Source: Microbacterium dauci (GTDB taxonomy: Bacteria > Actinomycetota > Actinomycetes > Actinomycetales > Microbacteriaceae). Taken from it: 64,000 nt of DNA. This document shows positions 1 to 8,704 of the stretch, piece by piece (positions within the stretch are counted from its first letter, which is position 1; every line of letters starts with the position of its first letter). The stretch spans positions 62,001-126,000 of the forward strand of contig NZ_JASJND010000005.1 of assembly GCF_030065535.1 (NCBI RefSeq), written 5' to 3'. The translations under genes were made by a program, and so were the position numbers. The notes beneath the pieces are model-generated. The model was given only the letters and a program-made list of their open reading frames with translations. It was not told the DNA's origin and did not search any database.

Positions 1-170
1 GTGTCATCGATCTCGCGAGCCTCACCCGCGCGGTCGTCGACACCGGGTACCGCGGCGACATCGAGGTCGAGATCTTCAATGCCGACGTGTGGGCCACCGA
101 CCCCGCCGAGACCGTCCGCCACACGGCGGCGGCGTTCGCGGCATCGGTCACGCCTTCGCTCCGCGGCTGA
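1..170 (+). CDS. sugar phosphate isomerase/epimerase, C-terminal end (partial)
   Basis: The third forward frame is open from the window edge to a TGA at 168-170 and encodes about 55 residues ending in SVTPSLRG. The stretch GYRGDIEVEIFNADVWATDP resembles the C-terminal strand of xylose-isomerase-like TIM-barrel sugar phosphate isomerases/epimerases, where a Glu of the EVEIFN segment is a metal ligand. The gene begins before the window. The next gene is a LacI regulator that starts 23 bases later with its own promoter, followed by glycerate kinase, so the three may belong to one sugar or glycerate catabolic locus. The family call rests on the short C-terminal signature only; the other two forward frames here read as low-complexity Arg/Ser/Pro shadow. 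Confidence 0.65.
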   Translation, partial: VIDLASLTRAVVDTGYRGDIEVEIFNADVWATDPAETVRHTAAAFAASVTPSLRG

Positions 171-193
171 GGGACCCGCTTAGACTCTCGACC

Positions 194-1228
194 ATGGCCG
201 ACCCGACCTCCCCGCGCCGCACCGTCGCGGCCGTCACGCTCGACGACGTCGCCCGAGAGGCGGGAGTGTCGCTTGCGACCGCGTCACGCGCGTTGAACGG
301 CTCAACCCGCAAGGTGGCGGACGCCTACCGCGAGCGGGTCGAGGCCGCCGCGGCACGGCTCGGGTACACCGCGAACCTGTCGGCGCAGGCGACCGCACGG
401 GGGACATCCGCGATCATCGCGCTGCTCGTCGCCGACATCGCCGACCCCTATTTCGGGCTCATCGCCTCGGGTGTCGCGCGCGGCGCCGACGAGGCGGGCC
501 TCGTCGTCACCGTTGCGATCACCGAGCGCGACGCGGATCGCGAAGTGCGCCTCGTCCGTGCGTTGCGTGGACAACGGCCGCGCGGGCTGATCCTCGCGGC
601 GTCACGCCCCTCGGGCGAGTTCGACGCGACGCTGCTGCAAGAGCTCGACCAGCTGCGCGCCGTCGGCGGACAGGTGGTCGCGTTCGGTGCCGACACCGAG
701 GGCGTGCGTGGTGTGCGGATCGACAACCATGGCGGCGCCGCTGCGCTCGGCGCTGCGCTCGCCGAGCGAGGGTACACGCGGGCGATCGTCCTCGCCGCGG
801 CAGAGGGCATCGTGACGAGCGACAACCGCGTCGCCGGGTTCACTGACGGGTTCACCGGAGCGGGTGGCGAAGCGCCCCGCATCTACCGCGGCGGCTTCTC
901 ACGCGAAGCTGGACGCGCCGCGATGGCTGAGGCACTCGCAGACGGTGTCGCGACCGGCACCGTCGTCTTCGGGATCAGCGACGTCGTCGCGATCGGTGCG
1001 CTGTCGGCCGCACGCGATGCGGGACGAGAGCCCGGCGGCGACATCGCCTTCGCAGGCTTCGACGACATCCCCACCGGCCGCGACGTGACCCCGGCGCTCA
1101 CGACGGTCCGAGTTCCGCTCGAGGAGGTCGGCTATCAGGCGTTCCGTGCCGCGACCGACCTCGAGTGGGCGCCCGCGCCGATCGGGTTCGACGTGCTGCT
1201 CCGAGACAGCACGCCGGCACTCGCGTGA
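194..1228 (+). CDS. LacI family transcriptional regulator
   Basis: This 344-residue protein has the LacI layout: an N-terminal helix-turn-helix at about residues 15-36 (TLDDVAREAGVSLATASRALNG), a hinge near residue 60, and a periplasmic-binding-like effector domain from about 70 to the end. ATG 194 is preferred to an earlier in-frame start at 89 because the HTH begins a few residues after it and because a TAGACT -10 hexamer at 181-186 lies 7 bases upstream, which predicts a leaderless mRNA. The stop codon overlaps the GTG of the glycerate kinase gene (GTGA), so the two are translationally coupled and the regulator probably senses a sugar acid or related compound. The effector cannot be read from the sequence. 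Confidence 0.9.
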   Translation: MADPTSPRRTVAAVTLDDVAREAGVSLATASRALNGSTRKVADAYRERVEAAAARLGYTANLSAQATARGTSAIIALLVADIADPYFGLIASGVARGADEAGLVVTVAITERDADREVRLVRALRGQRPRGLILAASRPSGEFDATLLQELDQLRAVGGQVVAFGADTEGVRGVRIDNHGGAAALGAALAERGYTRAIVLAAAEGIVTSDNRVAGFTDGFTGAGGEAPRIYRGGFSREAGRAAMAEALADGVATGTVVFGISDVVAIGALSAARDAGREPGGDIAFAGFDDIPTGRDVTPALTTVRVPLEEVGYQAFRAATDLEWAPAPIGFDVLLRDSTPALA

Positions 1229-2328
1229 GCGTTCCGCGCCGCGTCGTCATCGCCGTCGACAGCTTCAAAGGCTCCATCGCCGCCGCGGCCGCGGCCGAGG
1301 CGCTCGCTGCCGGATGGCACGAGACCGACCCGCACGCCGAGATCGTGCTGCGGCCGATGGCCGACGGCGGTGAGGGCACGCTCGACGCCTTCGCCGCGGC
1401 AGTGCCGGGTGCCGTGCGGCATCCGGTGCGCGTCCATGGTCCTCGCGGTGATCTGGTGGATGCCGCATGGCTCGAGCTGCCCGACGGGACGGGTGTCGTC
1501 GAACTGGCGTCCACGAGCGGCATCGAACTGCTCGGCGAGACCCGCCTGCCGTGGGACGCCGACACGACCGGCTTCGGCGAAGCGATCGCGGCCGCGCTCG
1601 ACGCAGGCGTCCGCCGCCTCGTGCTCGGGATCGGCTCCTCCGCGTCGACCGACGGCGGCAGCGGGATGCTGCGCGCCCTCGGCGCCCGCTTCCGCGACGC
1701 CGATGGCGTCGATACCGGCCGGGGCGCCCGCGGGCTCGCCGCCGTCGCGGCCGTCGACCGGTCGCGGCTTCGCGCCCTGCCCGCGGACGGGGTGCTCGTC
1801 CTCAGCGACGTCACCAACCCGCTGACGGGATCGAACGGCGCGGCATCCGTCTTCGGGCCCCAGAAGGGGCTCACGAATACGGACATCCCCGCAGCGGATG
1901 CCGCGCTGCGGCGCTTCGGCCGACTGTTGGCGCCCGAGCTCGATCCTGAGCTTCCAGGTGCGGGCGCCGCCGGCGGCACCGGCTTCGCGCTCGCCGCCTG
2001 GGGCGCGGTGCTGCGGCCCGGGGCGGGCGAGGTGGCGGAACTCATCGATCTCGCGGGTGCCGCGTCGGCGGCATCCGTCGTCGTGACCGGCGAGGGATCG
2101 TTCGACACCCAGTCGGCAGCCGGCAAAGTGCCGACGTTCGTGCAGGGCGCGGCCTCGATCGCCGGCGTGCCGGTCGCGTTGGTCGCCGGACGCATCGCGC
2201 CGGATGCCGATGTGTCGGCGTTCGCGCATGCTGTGTCGCTCACCGACCTCGCCGGGGCTGCCGAAGCGTCGCTCGCCGACCCCGTGCGCTGGCTCCGCGC
2301 CGCGGGCCGGGAGCTCGCCGCGCGCTAA
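1225..2328 (+). CDS. glxK: glycerate kinase (GarK/GlxK family)
   Basis: The 367-residue product carries the N-terminal VIAVDSFKGS signature and the RPMADGGEGTLDAF segment of the glycerate kinase family, and its length matches the usual 370-380 residues. The enzyme phosphorylates D-glycerate with ATP to 2- or 3-phosphoglycerate, feeding lower glycolysis from glyoxylate, hydroxypyruvate or glucarate-type substrates. The GTG start at 1225 overlaps the TGA of the LacI regulator, which argues for an operon and for control by that regulator. A longer reading from 1165 is rejected because it would run deep into the upstream gene. Which phosphoglycerate isomer is formed cannot be decided from sequence. 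Confidence 0.92.
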   Translation: MSVPRRVVIAVDSFKGSIAAAAAAEALAAGWHETDPHAEIVLRPMADGGEGTLDAFAAAVPGAVRHPVRVHGPRGDLVDAAWLELPDGTGVVELASTSGIELLGETRLPWDADTTGFGEAIAAALDAGVRRLVLGIGSSASTDGGSGMLRALGARFRDADGVDTGRGARGLAAVAAVDRSRLRALPADGVLVLSDVTNPLTGSNGAASVFGPQKGLTNTDIPAADAALRRFGRLLAPELDPELPGAGAAGGTGFALAAWGAVLRPGAGEVAELIDLAGAASAASVVVTGEGSFDTQSAAGKVPTFVQGAASIAGVPVALVAGRIAPDADVSAFAHAVSLTDLAGAAEASLADPVRWLRAAGRELAAR

Positions 2329-2424
2329 GCCCGGCAATCCGGCAATCCGATCGCCGCGCACCTCCGAACACTCTGTGCAGGATGGCGCGCCCGCGGCATC
2401 CACCGCAGCACAAGGAGGATTCCC

Positions 2425-2835
2425 ATGCGCACCTCACCCAACCGCCTCGTCGCCACGATCTTCGGCGCCGTCTACCTGCTCGTCGGTCTGCTCGGCTTCA
2501 CCGCGACCTCAGGTGTCGGCTTCGTCTCGACCGACGGTGGCCTGCTCCTCGGCATCTTCGAGGTCAACCCGCTCCACAACGTGGCCCACCTGCTGATCGG
2601 CGCCGCGCTGCTCATCGGCGGCCTTTCGAACGTGAAGGCCGCGAAGGGCGTCAACATCGTCGTCGGAGCCGCGTACCTGCTGCTCGGCATCGTCGGATTC
2701 TTCATCGCCGACACCGCCGCCAACGTGCTCGCCCTGAACACGAACGACCACTTCCTGCACCTCGCCAGCGCGCTCGTGCTTCTCGGTACCGGCATCGCCG
2801 CCGACAAGCAGGTCTCGCCCCGTCAGGCGGTCTGA
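2425..2835 (+). CDS. DUF4383 family membrane protein
   Basis: The 136-residue protein has four hydrophobic segments (about residues 10-30, 50-68, 75-95 and 110-128) separated by short loops, including NPLHNVAHLLIGAAL, which is typical of the DUF4383 family. It is expected to sit in the cytoplasmic membrane; no biochemical role is known. A strong Shine-Dalgarno (AAGGAGG, 2412-2418) lies 6 bases before ATG 2425. The next gene starts 3 bases after its stop, so they form a two-gene unit. Confidence 0.85.
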   Translation: MRTSPNRLVATIFGAVYLLVGLLGFTATSGVGFVSTDGGLLLGIFEVNPLHNVAHLLIGAALLIGGLSNVKAAKGVNIVVGAAYLLLGIVGFFIADTAANVLALNTNDHFLHLASALVLLGTGIAADKQVSPRQAV

Positions 2836-2838
2836 ACC

Positions 2839-3393
2839 ATGACCGCATCCGCACTGACCCGCTCCTGGCCGGCGCTCGCCGCCTGGGGTGCGGGCCTGCT
2901 CGACCTCGGGCTCGGTGCGGGTGCGGTCACCCAGGGCGCCGACCCCGCCTCGCGCGGCGTCGGCGTCCTGCTCGTCTTCGTGGGGACCGCGACGCTGGCC
3001 TGGGGCGTCGCGGCCCTCGCGACCGGTCGCCTCGTCCTGCCGCGCCTGACGACGGGCGGCTCGCTGGTCGCGATCGCTGCGGTCGTCGCGGCGCTCGCGC
3101 TCGATCCCCAGGGAGTCAGCGCGCTCGCCGTCGCCAGCGCGCTGCTGCTCACGCTGGTGGTCGGCATCGCGGCGGCACTGACGGTGCGCCGTGCGGCACG
3201 TTCCGAAGCGGATGCCACGCCCGCGGCATCCGCTGCTCGAGAGCCACGCCGCACGAGCATGATCGGCCTCATCGCCGGTTGCATCGTCGTCGCCGGGCTC
3301 GTCACTCCGTCACTCGGGTCGACCGCCGTCGGCAGCGACGCGCCGAGCCACTCCGACCACGAGCTGGTACTCCCGGGCCACGGCGGCCACTGA
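2839..3393 (+). CDS. hypothetical multi-spanning membrane protein
   Basis: This 184-residue protein is almost entirely Ala/Val/Leu-rich, with about five predicted membrane segments (roughly 10-30, 40-62, 72-90, 95-115 and 140-160). After the fourth comes a short charged loop, and the protein ends in a histidine-rich tail (SHSDHELVLPGHGGH). I do not recognise a family. It begins 3 bases after the DUF4383 gene and is probably co-transcribed with it. The histidine tail could bind a metal, but that is only a guess from composition. Confidence 0.7.
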   Translation: MTASALTRSWPALAAWGAGLLDLGLGAGAVTQGADPASRGVGVLLVFVGTATLAWGVAALATGRLVLPRLTTGGSLVAIAAVVAALALDPQGVSALAVASALLLTLVVGIAAALTVRRAARSEADATPAASAAREPRRTSMIGLIAGCIVVAGLVTPSLGSTAVGSDAPSHSDHELVLPGHGGH

Positions 3394-3399
3394 CCCGCT

Positions 3400-3454
3400 C
3401 AGGTGGCAGTACTTGCCGCTTCGCGGGGCGCGTAGCGGCGTGTCCTGCCACCTG
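3400..3454. repeat. palindromic intergenic element, family A copy 1
   Basis: An inverted repeat with arms CAGGTGGCAG (3400-3409) and CTGCCACCTG (3445-3454) encloses about 35 bases. The right part, GCGGCGTGTCCTGCCACCTGAAGC, matches the two tandem copies near 53.3 kb with one mismatch over 24 bases, so this is a dispersed repeat and not a simple terminator. It lies between the convergent ends of a membrane-protein gene and araA. Confidence 0.75.
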
Positions 3455-3486
3455 AAGCAGGATCAAGGGCTTGACGCACAAGCGAC

Positions 3487-3515
3487 GAGCGGATGCCGCC
3501 CCGCGGCATCCGCTC
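3487..3515. terminator. hairpin downstream of araA, GGATGCC type
   Basis: A near-perfect hairpin pairs GAGCGGATGCCGC with GCGGCATCCGCTC around a 3-base loop, ending 5 bases from the araA stop codon on the minus strand. It has no T-run, as is common in actinobacteria. An almost identical hairpin sits at 43825-43853, again between gene ends. Confidence 0.65.
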
Positions 3516-3519
3516 CCAC

Positions 3520-5022
3520 TCACACTCCGCGGGCGAGGCGGTAGTACGCCTGGTTCCAGCGGAGCTCCTTCTGGAACCCGCGCACCGTGGTGTCGTCGTC
3601 GATGACGAGGAGCTCGGTGCCGGCGATCTCGGCGAAGTCGCGGAACACCTCGATGCCGACCGCGGTCGTCATGACCGTGTGGTGTGCGGCTCCCGCGGCG
3701 AGCCAGCACGCGGCCGAGGTCGCGAAGTCGGGCTGCGGCTTCCACACCGCACGTCCCACCGGCAGTTTCGGCAGGTCGGGGGCGTCGACGTTCTCGACCA
3801 CGTTCGCGACGAGGCGGAACCGGTCGCGCATGTCGCTCATCGCGACGACGAGCGCCGGCCCCGGGTCGGCGGTGAAGACGAGGCGCACCGGGTCGGACTT
3901 GCCGCCGATACCAAGCTCGTGCACCTCGAGCCGTGGCTTCGCGCTCGACAGCGAGGGCGAGACCTCGAGCATGTGCGCGCCGAGGATCCGCTCGTTGCCG
4001 GGCACGAGGTCGTACGTGTAGTCCTCCATGAGGCTCGCGCCGCCGGGGAGGCCCGCGCCCATGACGTTCGCGACGCGGACGAGGATCGCGGTCTTCCAGT
4101 CGCCCTCGGCGCCGAAGCCGTAGCCGTCGGCCATGAGGCGCTGCACCGCGAGCCCGGGCAGCTGCGTGAGCGCGCCGAGATCCTCGAACGACGTGGTGAA
4201 CGCGCCGAATCCGCCCGCCTCGAGGAACGAGCGGAGGCCGATCTCGATCGCGGCGCCGTCGCGGAGCGACTGGTGGCGGTCGGCACCCGGGAGTAGCTCG
4301 TCGGCGACGTCGTAGGTGGCGACGTACTCCTCGACGAGGGCGTCGATCTGCGCGTCGGTGGCCTGCGCCACGGCATCCGCCAGCTCGTTCACGCCCCACG
4401 TGTTGACCTGCACGCCGAACTGCAGCTCGGCCTCGGTCTTGTCGCCTTCGGTGACGGCGACGTAGCGCATGTTGTCGCCGAAGCGGGCGAGCTTGAGGGT
4501 GCGGGCGGCCTGCCAGCCGGCGGCGGCGCGCTGCCAGTCGTCGATCTGCTGCACGACGACCGGGTTCGAGACGTGCCCGACGACGGTCTTGCGCGAGACG
4601 CCGAGGCGCGTCTGGATGTACCCGAACTCGCGGTCGCCGTGCGCGGCCTGGTTGAGGTTCATGAAGTCGAAGTCGATGTCGTTCCACGGCAGCTCGACGT
4701 TGGCCTGCGTGTGCAGGTGCAGCAACGGCTTGCGCAGCGCGTCGAGGCCGGCGATCCACATCTTCGCGGGGCTGAAGGTGTGCATCCACGCGATGACGCC
4801 GATGACCGAGTCGTCGGCGTTCGCGTCGAGCGCGAGCCGGCGGATCGAGTCGGCATCCTTCAACACCGGCTTCCATTCGACCTTCACCGGGAGTCCGGAA
4901 AGTCCCGCGGCGACGGCCTGCGACTGCTCGGCGACCTGCCGCAGCGTCTCTTCGCCGTAGAGGTTCTGGCTGCCGGTGACGAACCAGACGGTGTACTGCT
5001 CGAGGCTGGTGGAGAGGGTCAT
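3520..5022 (-). CDS. araA: L-arabinose isomerase
   Basis: The 500-residue protein matches the full length of AraA, the cytoplasmic Mn-dependent enzyme that interconverts L-arabinose and L-ribulose. It opens with the family signature [14 protein letters not shown]. The expected metal ligands are present as Glu in EGDWKTAI, Glu in [11 protein letters not shown], His in LGAHMLEV and His in [12 protein letters not shown] 5022 overlaps the stop of araB by four bases (ATGA), which fixes the start; upstream in-frame extensions belong to araB DNA. It is the last gene of araD-araB-araA and is followed by a hairpin. Confidence 0.97.
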   Translation of the reverse strand: MTLSTSLEQYTVWFVTGSQNLYGEETLRQVAEQSQAVAAGLSGLPVKVEWKPVLKDADSIRRLALDANADDSVIGVIAWMHTFSPAKMWIAGLDALRKPLLHLHTQANVELPWNDIDFDFMNLNQAAHGDREFGYIQTRLGVSRKTVVGHVSNPVVVQQIDDWQRAAAGWQAARTLKLARFGDNMRYVAVTEGDKTEAELQFGVQVNTWGVNELADAVAQATDAQIDALVEEYVATYDVADELLPGADRHQSLRDGAAIEIGLRSFLEAGGFGAFTTSFEDLGALTQLPGLAVQRLMADGYGFGAEGDWKTAILVRVANVMGAGLPGGASLMEDYTYDLVPGNERILGAHMLEVSPSLSSAKPRLEVHELGIGGKSDPVRLVFTADPGPALVVAMSDMRDRFRLVANVVENVDAPDLPKLPVGRAVWKPQPDFATSAACWLAAGAAHHTVMTTAVGIEVFRDFAEIAGTELLVIDDDTTVRGFQKELRWNQAYYRLARGV

Positions 5023-6683
5023 GCGGTTCCTTCGTTCGATGAGCGGATGCCGCGCACGGGCAGTGCGGCGACGGCTGCGGCCTCGGCGGCGAGGCCGGCG
5101 CGGTAGCGGGTGAGGTAGTCGGCGAACCCGGCGACGTCGGCCGGGTCGGGGTCGGCGGTGACGGATGCCGCCCCCGCGAACACGTGGTCGGTGAGGTACG
5201 TCGCGAGGGTTTCCAGCGCTTCGCCGGCGCCGATGTGCGGGTCGGATGCCGCGGCATCCGCGATTCGGGGCTGGTGAACGGCGAACGCGGCGAGCACCGC
5301 CATGCCCCATGCCCCGCCCTCGGCGGCGGTGTCGCCCACGGTGACGGGTGCGTCGAGCGCCGCGGCGAGGAAGCGCTGCGCGACGCCGGCGGTGCGGAAC
5401 ACCCCGCCGTGCGCGAACATCTGCTCGAGCGCGACGCCCTCCCCGGCGAGCGTCTGCATGCCGAGCGCGAGCGTCGCGAAGACGCCGTACACGTGCGCGC
5501 GCATCGTGTTCGCGAGCGTGAAGTCGGCGTCGGGCGTGCGCACGAACAGCGGTCGGCCCTCGTCGAGCCCGGCGATCGGCTCACCCGAGAGGTGGTTGTA
5601 CGCGAGCAGTCCGCCGGCGTCGGGGGCGCCGTCGAGCGCGGCCCGCAGCAGCGTTTCGAACACCGCATCGGCAGGCATCGCAGAACCGGATGCCGCCGCG
5701 AACGCCCCGAACAATCCCGCCCAGGCGCCGAGCTCGCTGGCGCCGTTGTTGCAGTGCACCATCGCGACGGGGTCGCCCGCGGGCGTCGTCACGAGGTCGA
5801 TCTCGGTGTGGACCCGCTCGAGCGGACGCTCCAGGACGACCATCGCGAAGATGCTCGTGCCGGCGCTGACGTTGCCGGTGCGCGGTGACACCGCGTTCGT
5901 GGCGACCATGCCGGTGCCGGCGTCACCCTCCGGCGGGGCGGCGACCGCGCCGGGCTGCAGTGTGCCGCTCGGGTCGAGGAGGGCCGCACCGGCGGCGGTG
6001 AGGGCGCCGGCATCCGCTCCCGCAGGGAGCACCTCGGGAAGCAGGTCGGCGAGGGGCCGGTGAAGCCCGGCATGCGCGTCATACGTCGCGATGCGCTCGC
6101 GGTCGTAGTCGCCGTCCGCGCCGATCGGGAACATGCCCGATGCGTCGCCGACGCCGAGCACGAAGCGGCCGGTCAGCCGCTCGTGCACCCACCCGGCGAG
6201 GGTGTTGATGCGGGCGAGCGACGCGAGGTGGGCCTCGTCGTCGAGCACGGCCTGATGCAGGTGCGCGATCGACCAGCGCAGCGGGATGTTCACCCGCAGC
6301 AGCTCGGTGAGCTCGGCGGCAGCCGGCCCGGTCGAGGTGTTGCGCCACGTGCGGAACGGCACGAGCAGGGTGCCGTCCGCGTCGAACGCGAGGTAGCCGT
6401 GCATCATCGCCGAGACACCGATGCCGGCGAGGGTCTCGATCCGGGCGCCATATTGCCGCTTAACCTCGGCGGCGAGGTCGGCGTACGCGGCCTGCAGCCC
6501 CGACCAGACGGCGTCCTCCGGGTACGTCCAGACGCCGTCCTCGAACGCGTTCTCCCACGCGTGCGCACCGGTCGCGAGCACGACGGTGGGGTCGGCGGCA
6601 TCCACGAGGCATGCCTTGATACGCGTCGAGCCGAGCTCGATGCCCAGCGCTGCCCTGCCTTGACTGATCAGCTCCGCACTCAT
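5019..6683 (-). CDS. araB: ribulokinase, FGGY family
   Basis: The 554-residue product is an FGGY carbohydrate kinase. It has the N-terminal ATPase-fold motif [16 protein letters not shown] near residue 13 and the C-terminal FGGY region with the glycine-rich [17 protein letters not shown] segment. Its place between araD and araA identifies the substrate as L-ribulose, which it phosphorylates at C5 with ATP. The start at 6683 overlaps the araD stop (ATGA), and its own stop overlaps araA in the same way, so all three genes are translationally coupled. Confidence 0.93.
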   Translation of the reverse strand: MSAELISQGRAALGIELGSTRIKACLVDAADPTVVLATGAHAWENAFEDGVWTYPEDAVWSGLQAAYADLAAEVKRQYGARIETLAGIGVSAMMHGYLAFDADGTLLVPFRTWRNTSTGPAAAELTELLRVNIPLRWSIAHLHQAVLDDEAHLASLARINTLAGWVHERLTGRFVLGVGDASGMFPIGADGDYDRERIATYDAHAGLHRPLADLLPEVLPAGADAGALTAAGAALLDPSGTLQPGAVAAPPEGDAGTGMVATNAVSPRTGNVSAGTSIFAMVVLERPLERVHTEIDLVTTPAGDPVAMVHCNNGASELGAWAGLFGAFAAASGSAMPADAVFETLLRAALDGAPDAGGLLAYNHLSGEPIAGLDEGRPLFVRTPDADFTLANTMRAHVYGVFATLALGMQTLAGEGVALEQMFAHGGVFRTAGVAQRFLAAALDAPVTVGDTAAEGGAWGMAVLAAFAVHQPRIADAAASDPHIGAGEALETLATYLTDHVFAGAASVTADPDPADVAGFADYLTRYRAGLAAEAAAVAALPVRGIRSSNEGTA

Positions 6684-7399
6684 CGACGGTCGTCCGAGCT
6701 CTGGCCGTAGACGTTCTGGTAGCGGTTGTAGAGGGCGTCGATCTTGTCCTGCGGGATCGGGATGACCTCGCCGCCCTGCCGCGCGAAGTGCACGGTGCGG
6801 GCTGCGTCCTCGCACATGACGGCCGCCTTCACGGCATCCTTCGCGCTGACGCCGATCGTGAACGGACCGTGATTCTGCATGAGGACGGCGCGCGAGCGGT
6901 GGCCGCTCAGCGTCTCGACGATGCCGCGGCCGATCGAGTCGTCGCCGATGATCGCGAACGGCCCGATCGGGATCGGCCCGCCGAACTCGTCGGCCATACC
7001 GGTGATGACACAGGGGATCTCTTCGCCGCGCGCGGCCCAAGCGACGGCATAGGGGGAGTGGGTGTGCACGACGCCGCCGACAGTGGGCATGTTCCGGTAC
7101 ACGTAGGCGTGCGCGGCGGTGTCGCTCGAAGGCGACCGCTCGCTGCCGGGGCTGCCGGCGACGACGTTGCCGTCGAGGTCGCAGAGGATCATGTTCTCGG
7201 GAGCGAGGTCGTCGTACGAGACGCCGGAGGGCTTGATGACGAAGAGGTCCGCGCCCGGCACGCGGCCCGAGACGTTCCCGCCGGTCCAGATGACGAGGCC
7301 GTAGCGGACGAGTTCGGCGTGCAGGGCGGCGACGTCGGCGCGGATGGCGTCGATCGCGCGCTGCACCTCGGGGCTGATCGCCTCATTGGGATCGGTCAT
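6680..7399 (-). CDS. araD: L-ribulose-5-phosphate 4-epimerase
   Basis: The 239-residue protein belongs to the class II aldolase/adducin family. Zinc-binding histidines are visible in VHTHSPYAVAW and MQNHGPF, and the phosphate-binding TGGNVSGR and KPSGVSYDDL segments are intact. It converts L-ribulose 5-phosphate to D-xylulose 5-phosphate, the last step of arabinose entry into the pentose phosphate pathway. It is the first gene of the operon. ATG 7399 lies 6 bases after a TAACAT hexamer that is part of a LacI-type operator, and there is no Shine-Dalgarno, so the transcript is probably leaderless. Confidence 0.95.
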   Translation of the reverse strand: MTDPNEAISPEVQRAIDAIRADVAALHAELVRYGLVIWTGGNVSGRVPGADLFVIKPSGVSYDDLAPENMILCDLDGNVVAGSPGSERSPSSDTAAHAYVYRNMPTVGGVVHTHSPYAVAWAARGEEIPCVITGMADEFGGPIPIGPFAIIGDDSIGRGIVETLSGHRSRAVLMQNHGPFTIGVSAKDAVKAAVMCEDAARTVHFARQGGEVIPIPQDKIDALYNRYQNVYGQSSDDRR

Positions 7400-7405
7400 G
7401 CTGCG

Positions 7406-7420
7406 ATGTTACCGATAACA
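7406..7420 (-). promoter_or_regulatory. araDBA operator overlapping the -10 element
   Basis: TGTTACCGATAACA (7407-7420) is a near-perfect LacI-family palindrome with TGTTA/TAACA half-sites. Read on the minus strand, TAACAT at 7411-7406 is a -10 hexamer placed 6 bases before the araD ATG. Binding of the neighbouring LacI protein here would block RNA polymerase directly. Confidence 0.75.
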
Positions 7421-7424
7421 CGGC

Positions 7425-7492
7425 GCGGATGCCACCGGTTGTTGGGCCACCGCCGATGTCGGCGGCCGCTGCTCGTGCCGCGTGGCATCCGC
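7425..7492. repeat. GCGGATGCCAC / GTGGCATCCGC inverted pair
   Basis: Perfect 11-base inverted arms at 7425-7435 and 7482-7492 lie just upstream of the ara operator, in the promoter region of araD and not at a gene end. The arms are the same GGATGCC word seen in terminator-like hairpins elsewhere in the window. Confidence 0.55.
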
Positions 7493-7497
7493 TCGCC

Positions 7498-7583
7498 GTT
7501 CACAACTCCTCAAAAGCCGCATCGAACAGCCCGAATCTGGCCGGTTCGGGCAGAACTGCCGCCGAAGTTGAGGAGTTACGAAC
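7498..7583. repeat. palindromic intergenic element with AACTCCTCAA arms
   Basis: GTTCACAACTCCTCAA (7498-7513) pairs with TTGAGGAGTTACGAAC (7568-7583), 14 of 16 positions complementary, around a 54-base interior. It is placed end to end with a second, different palindromic element (7590-7676) between the ara regulator and araD. Confidence 0.6.
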
Positions 7584-7589
7584 GTGGGC

Positions 7590-7676
7590 GCGGCAACAAC
7601 TCCGGAGAAACCGACCCCGCACGCCCGTAACAACGGCTGGGGGCGGCGCGGCAGCGGGAAACTCCGGAGTTGTTGC
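7590..7676. repeat. palindromic intergenic element, family B copy 1
   Basis: GCAACAACTCCGGAG (7593-7607) and CTCCGGAGTTGTTGC (7662-7676) are exact 15-base inverted arms. The 18-mer GCGGCAACAACTCCGGAG at 7590-7607 recurs, in inverse orientation, at 41094-41111 as the right arm of a second element. The element ends 14 bases from the stop of the LacI gene. Confidence 0.7.
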
Positions 7677-7689
7677 AGGAGGACGCGGC

Positions 7690-8676
7690 TCAGCGGGCGG
7701 CGGTCGAGGCGCGCGCCACGAGCACGGGAGCGGACGCCGGTGTGGCGTCGCCCAACCCGAGGACCTCGGCGACGACGCGGCGGGCCTCGCCGGCGGTGTC
7801 GACGCGGACGGTCGTCAGTGCCGGCGTGTAGAAGGCGGCATCCGCGTTGTCGTCGAATCCGGTGACGCTGACGTCGCCCGGCACGGCGATGCCGGCGCGC
7901 TGCAGCCCCGCGATGAGGCCGAGCGCCATCTGGTCGTTGGCGACCGCGACGGCCGTCGGCCCGCTGGGCGCGCGCACCGCGGCGGCCACCTCGTCGGCGA
8001 CGGCCGCGCCGGCCGCGGCGCTCCAGTCGCCGTGCCACACCGGTGCGGCCTCCGCGCCCGCCGCTTCCAGCACCGCCGCGGCACCCGCGTCGCGCTCGAT
8101 CGCCTCGAGCCAGTCTGTCGGCCCCGCGAGCCGCGCGATGCGCCGGTGCCCGAGCTCGAGCAGATGCGAGACCGCGAGCCCCGCCGCGCGCCGCTGCACC
8201 TCGCCGCCCGCGCCGGAGTGCAGCGCACCGAGCGGGGTCTCACCGATCGTGCCGCGTAGCGCGGGCAGCGTCGCGGTGTGCGGCGCGACGACGATGAGCG
8301 CGTCCACCCCCTGTGCGAGCAGACGGGATGCCGCGGCCGTCACGGCGACCGGGTCGGCGGCGTCGGCGTACGCGGTCGCGATCCAACGGTCCACGTCCTG
8401 GGCGGCCGCATCGAGCGCGGCGATCCCGGCGGAGGGGCCGGAGAGGGTGGCATCCGAGGCGATGACGCCGACCGTCCGCGTGGTCGAGGTGCCGAGTGCG
8501 CGAGCGGCGTTGTTCACCCGGTAGCCGAGCTCGGCCATCGCCGCCTCGACCCGGGCTCGGGTGTCGGGGCGCACCTTCGGGCTGTCGTTGATGACGCGCG
8601 AGACGGTCTGCGTCGAGACCCCGGCGCGGGCGGCGACGTCGCGCACGCCGGCTCGTGTCGTCCCCGCTCGTCCCAT
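7690..8676 (-). CDS. LacI family regulator, probable arabinose operon repressor
   Basis: The 328-residue protein has a LacI HTH at about residues 11-31 (VRDVAARAGVSTQTVSRVIN) and a sugar-binding effector domain. ATG 8676 is chosen over an ATG/GTG 26 codons earlier because the HTH begins about 10 residues in, as usual, and because TACAGT (8688-8683 on the minus strand) is 6 bases upstream, predicting a leaderless mRNA. It lies directly upstream of araDBA in the same direction, and a LacI palindrome covers the araD promoter, so it is very likely the arabinose repressor. The effector is inferred, not shown. Two palindromic elements separate it from araD, so the operon has its own promoter. Confidence 0.88.
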   Translation of the reverse strand: MGRAGTTRAGVRDVAARAGVSTQTVSRVINDSPKVRPDTRARVEAAMAELGYRVNNAARALGTSTTRTVGVIASDATLSGPSAGIAALDAAAQDVDRWIATAYADAADPVAVTAAASRLLAQGVDALIVVAPHTATLPALRGTIGETPLGALHSGAGGEVQRRAAGLAVSHLLELGHRRIARLAGPTDWLEAIERDAGAAAVLEAAGAEAAPVWHGDWSAAAGAAVADEVAAAVRAPSGPTAVAVANDQMALGLIAGLQRAGIAVPGDVSVTGFDDNADAAFYTPALTTVRVDTAGEARRVVAEVLGLGDATPASAPVLVARASTAAR

Positions 8677-8704
8677 GCCGCCACTGTATCCGCGCACCCG
8701 CCCA

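Noticed and set aside
1-183. 60-residue frame from base 1
   Set aside because: Ser/Arg/Pro-rich shadow; the third frame ending at 170 gives a recognisable isomerase C-terminus.
3302-5668. 788-residue minus-strand frame
   Set aside because: Overlaps araA and araB in a different frame and has shadow composition; the arabinose genes explain the region.
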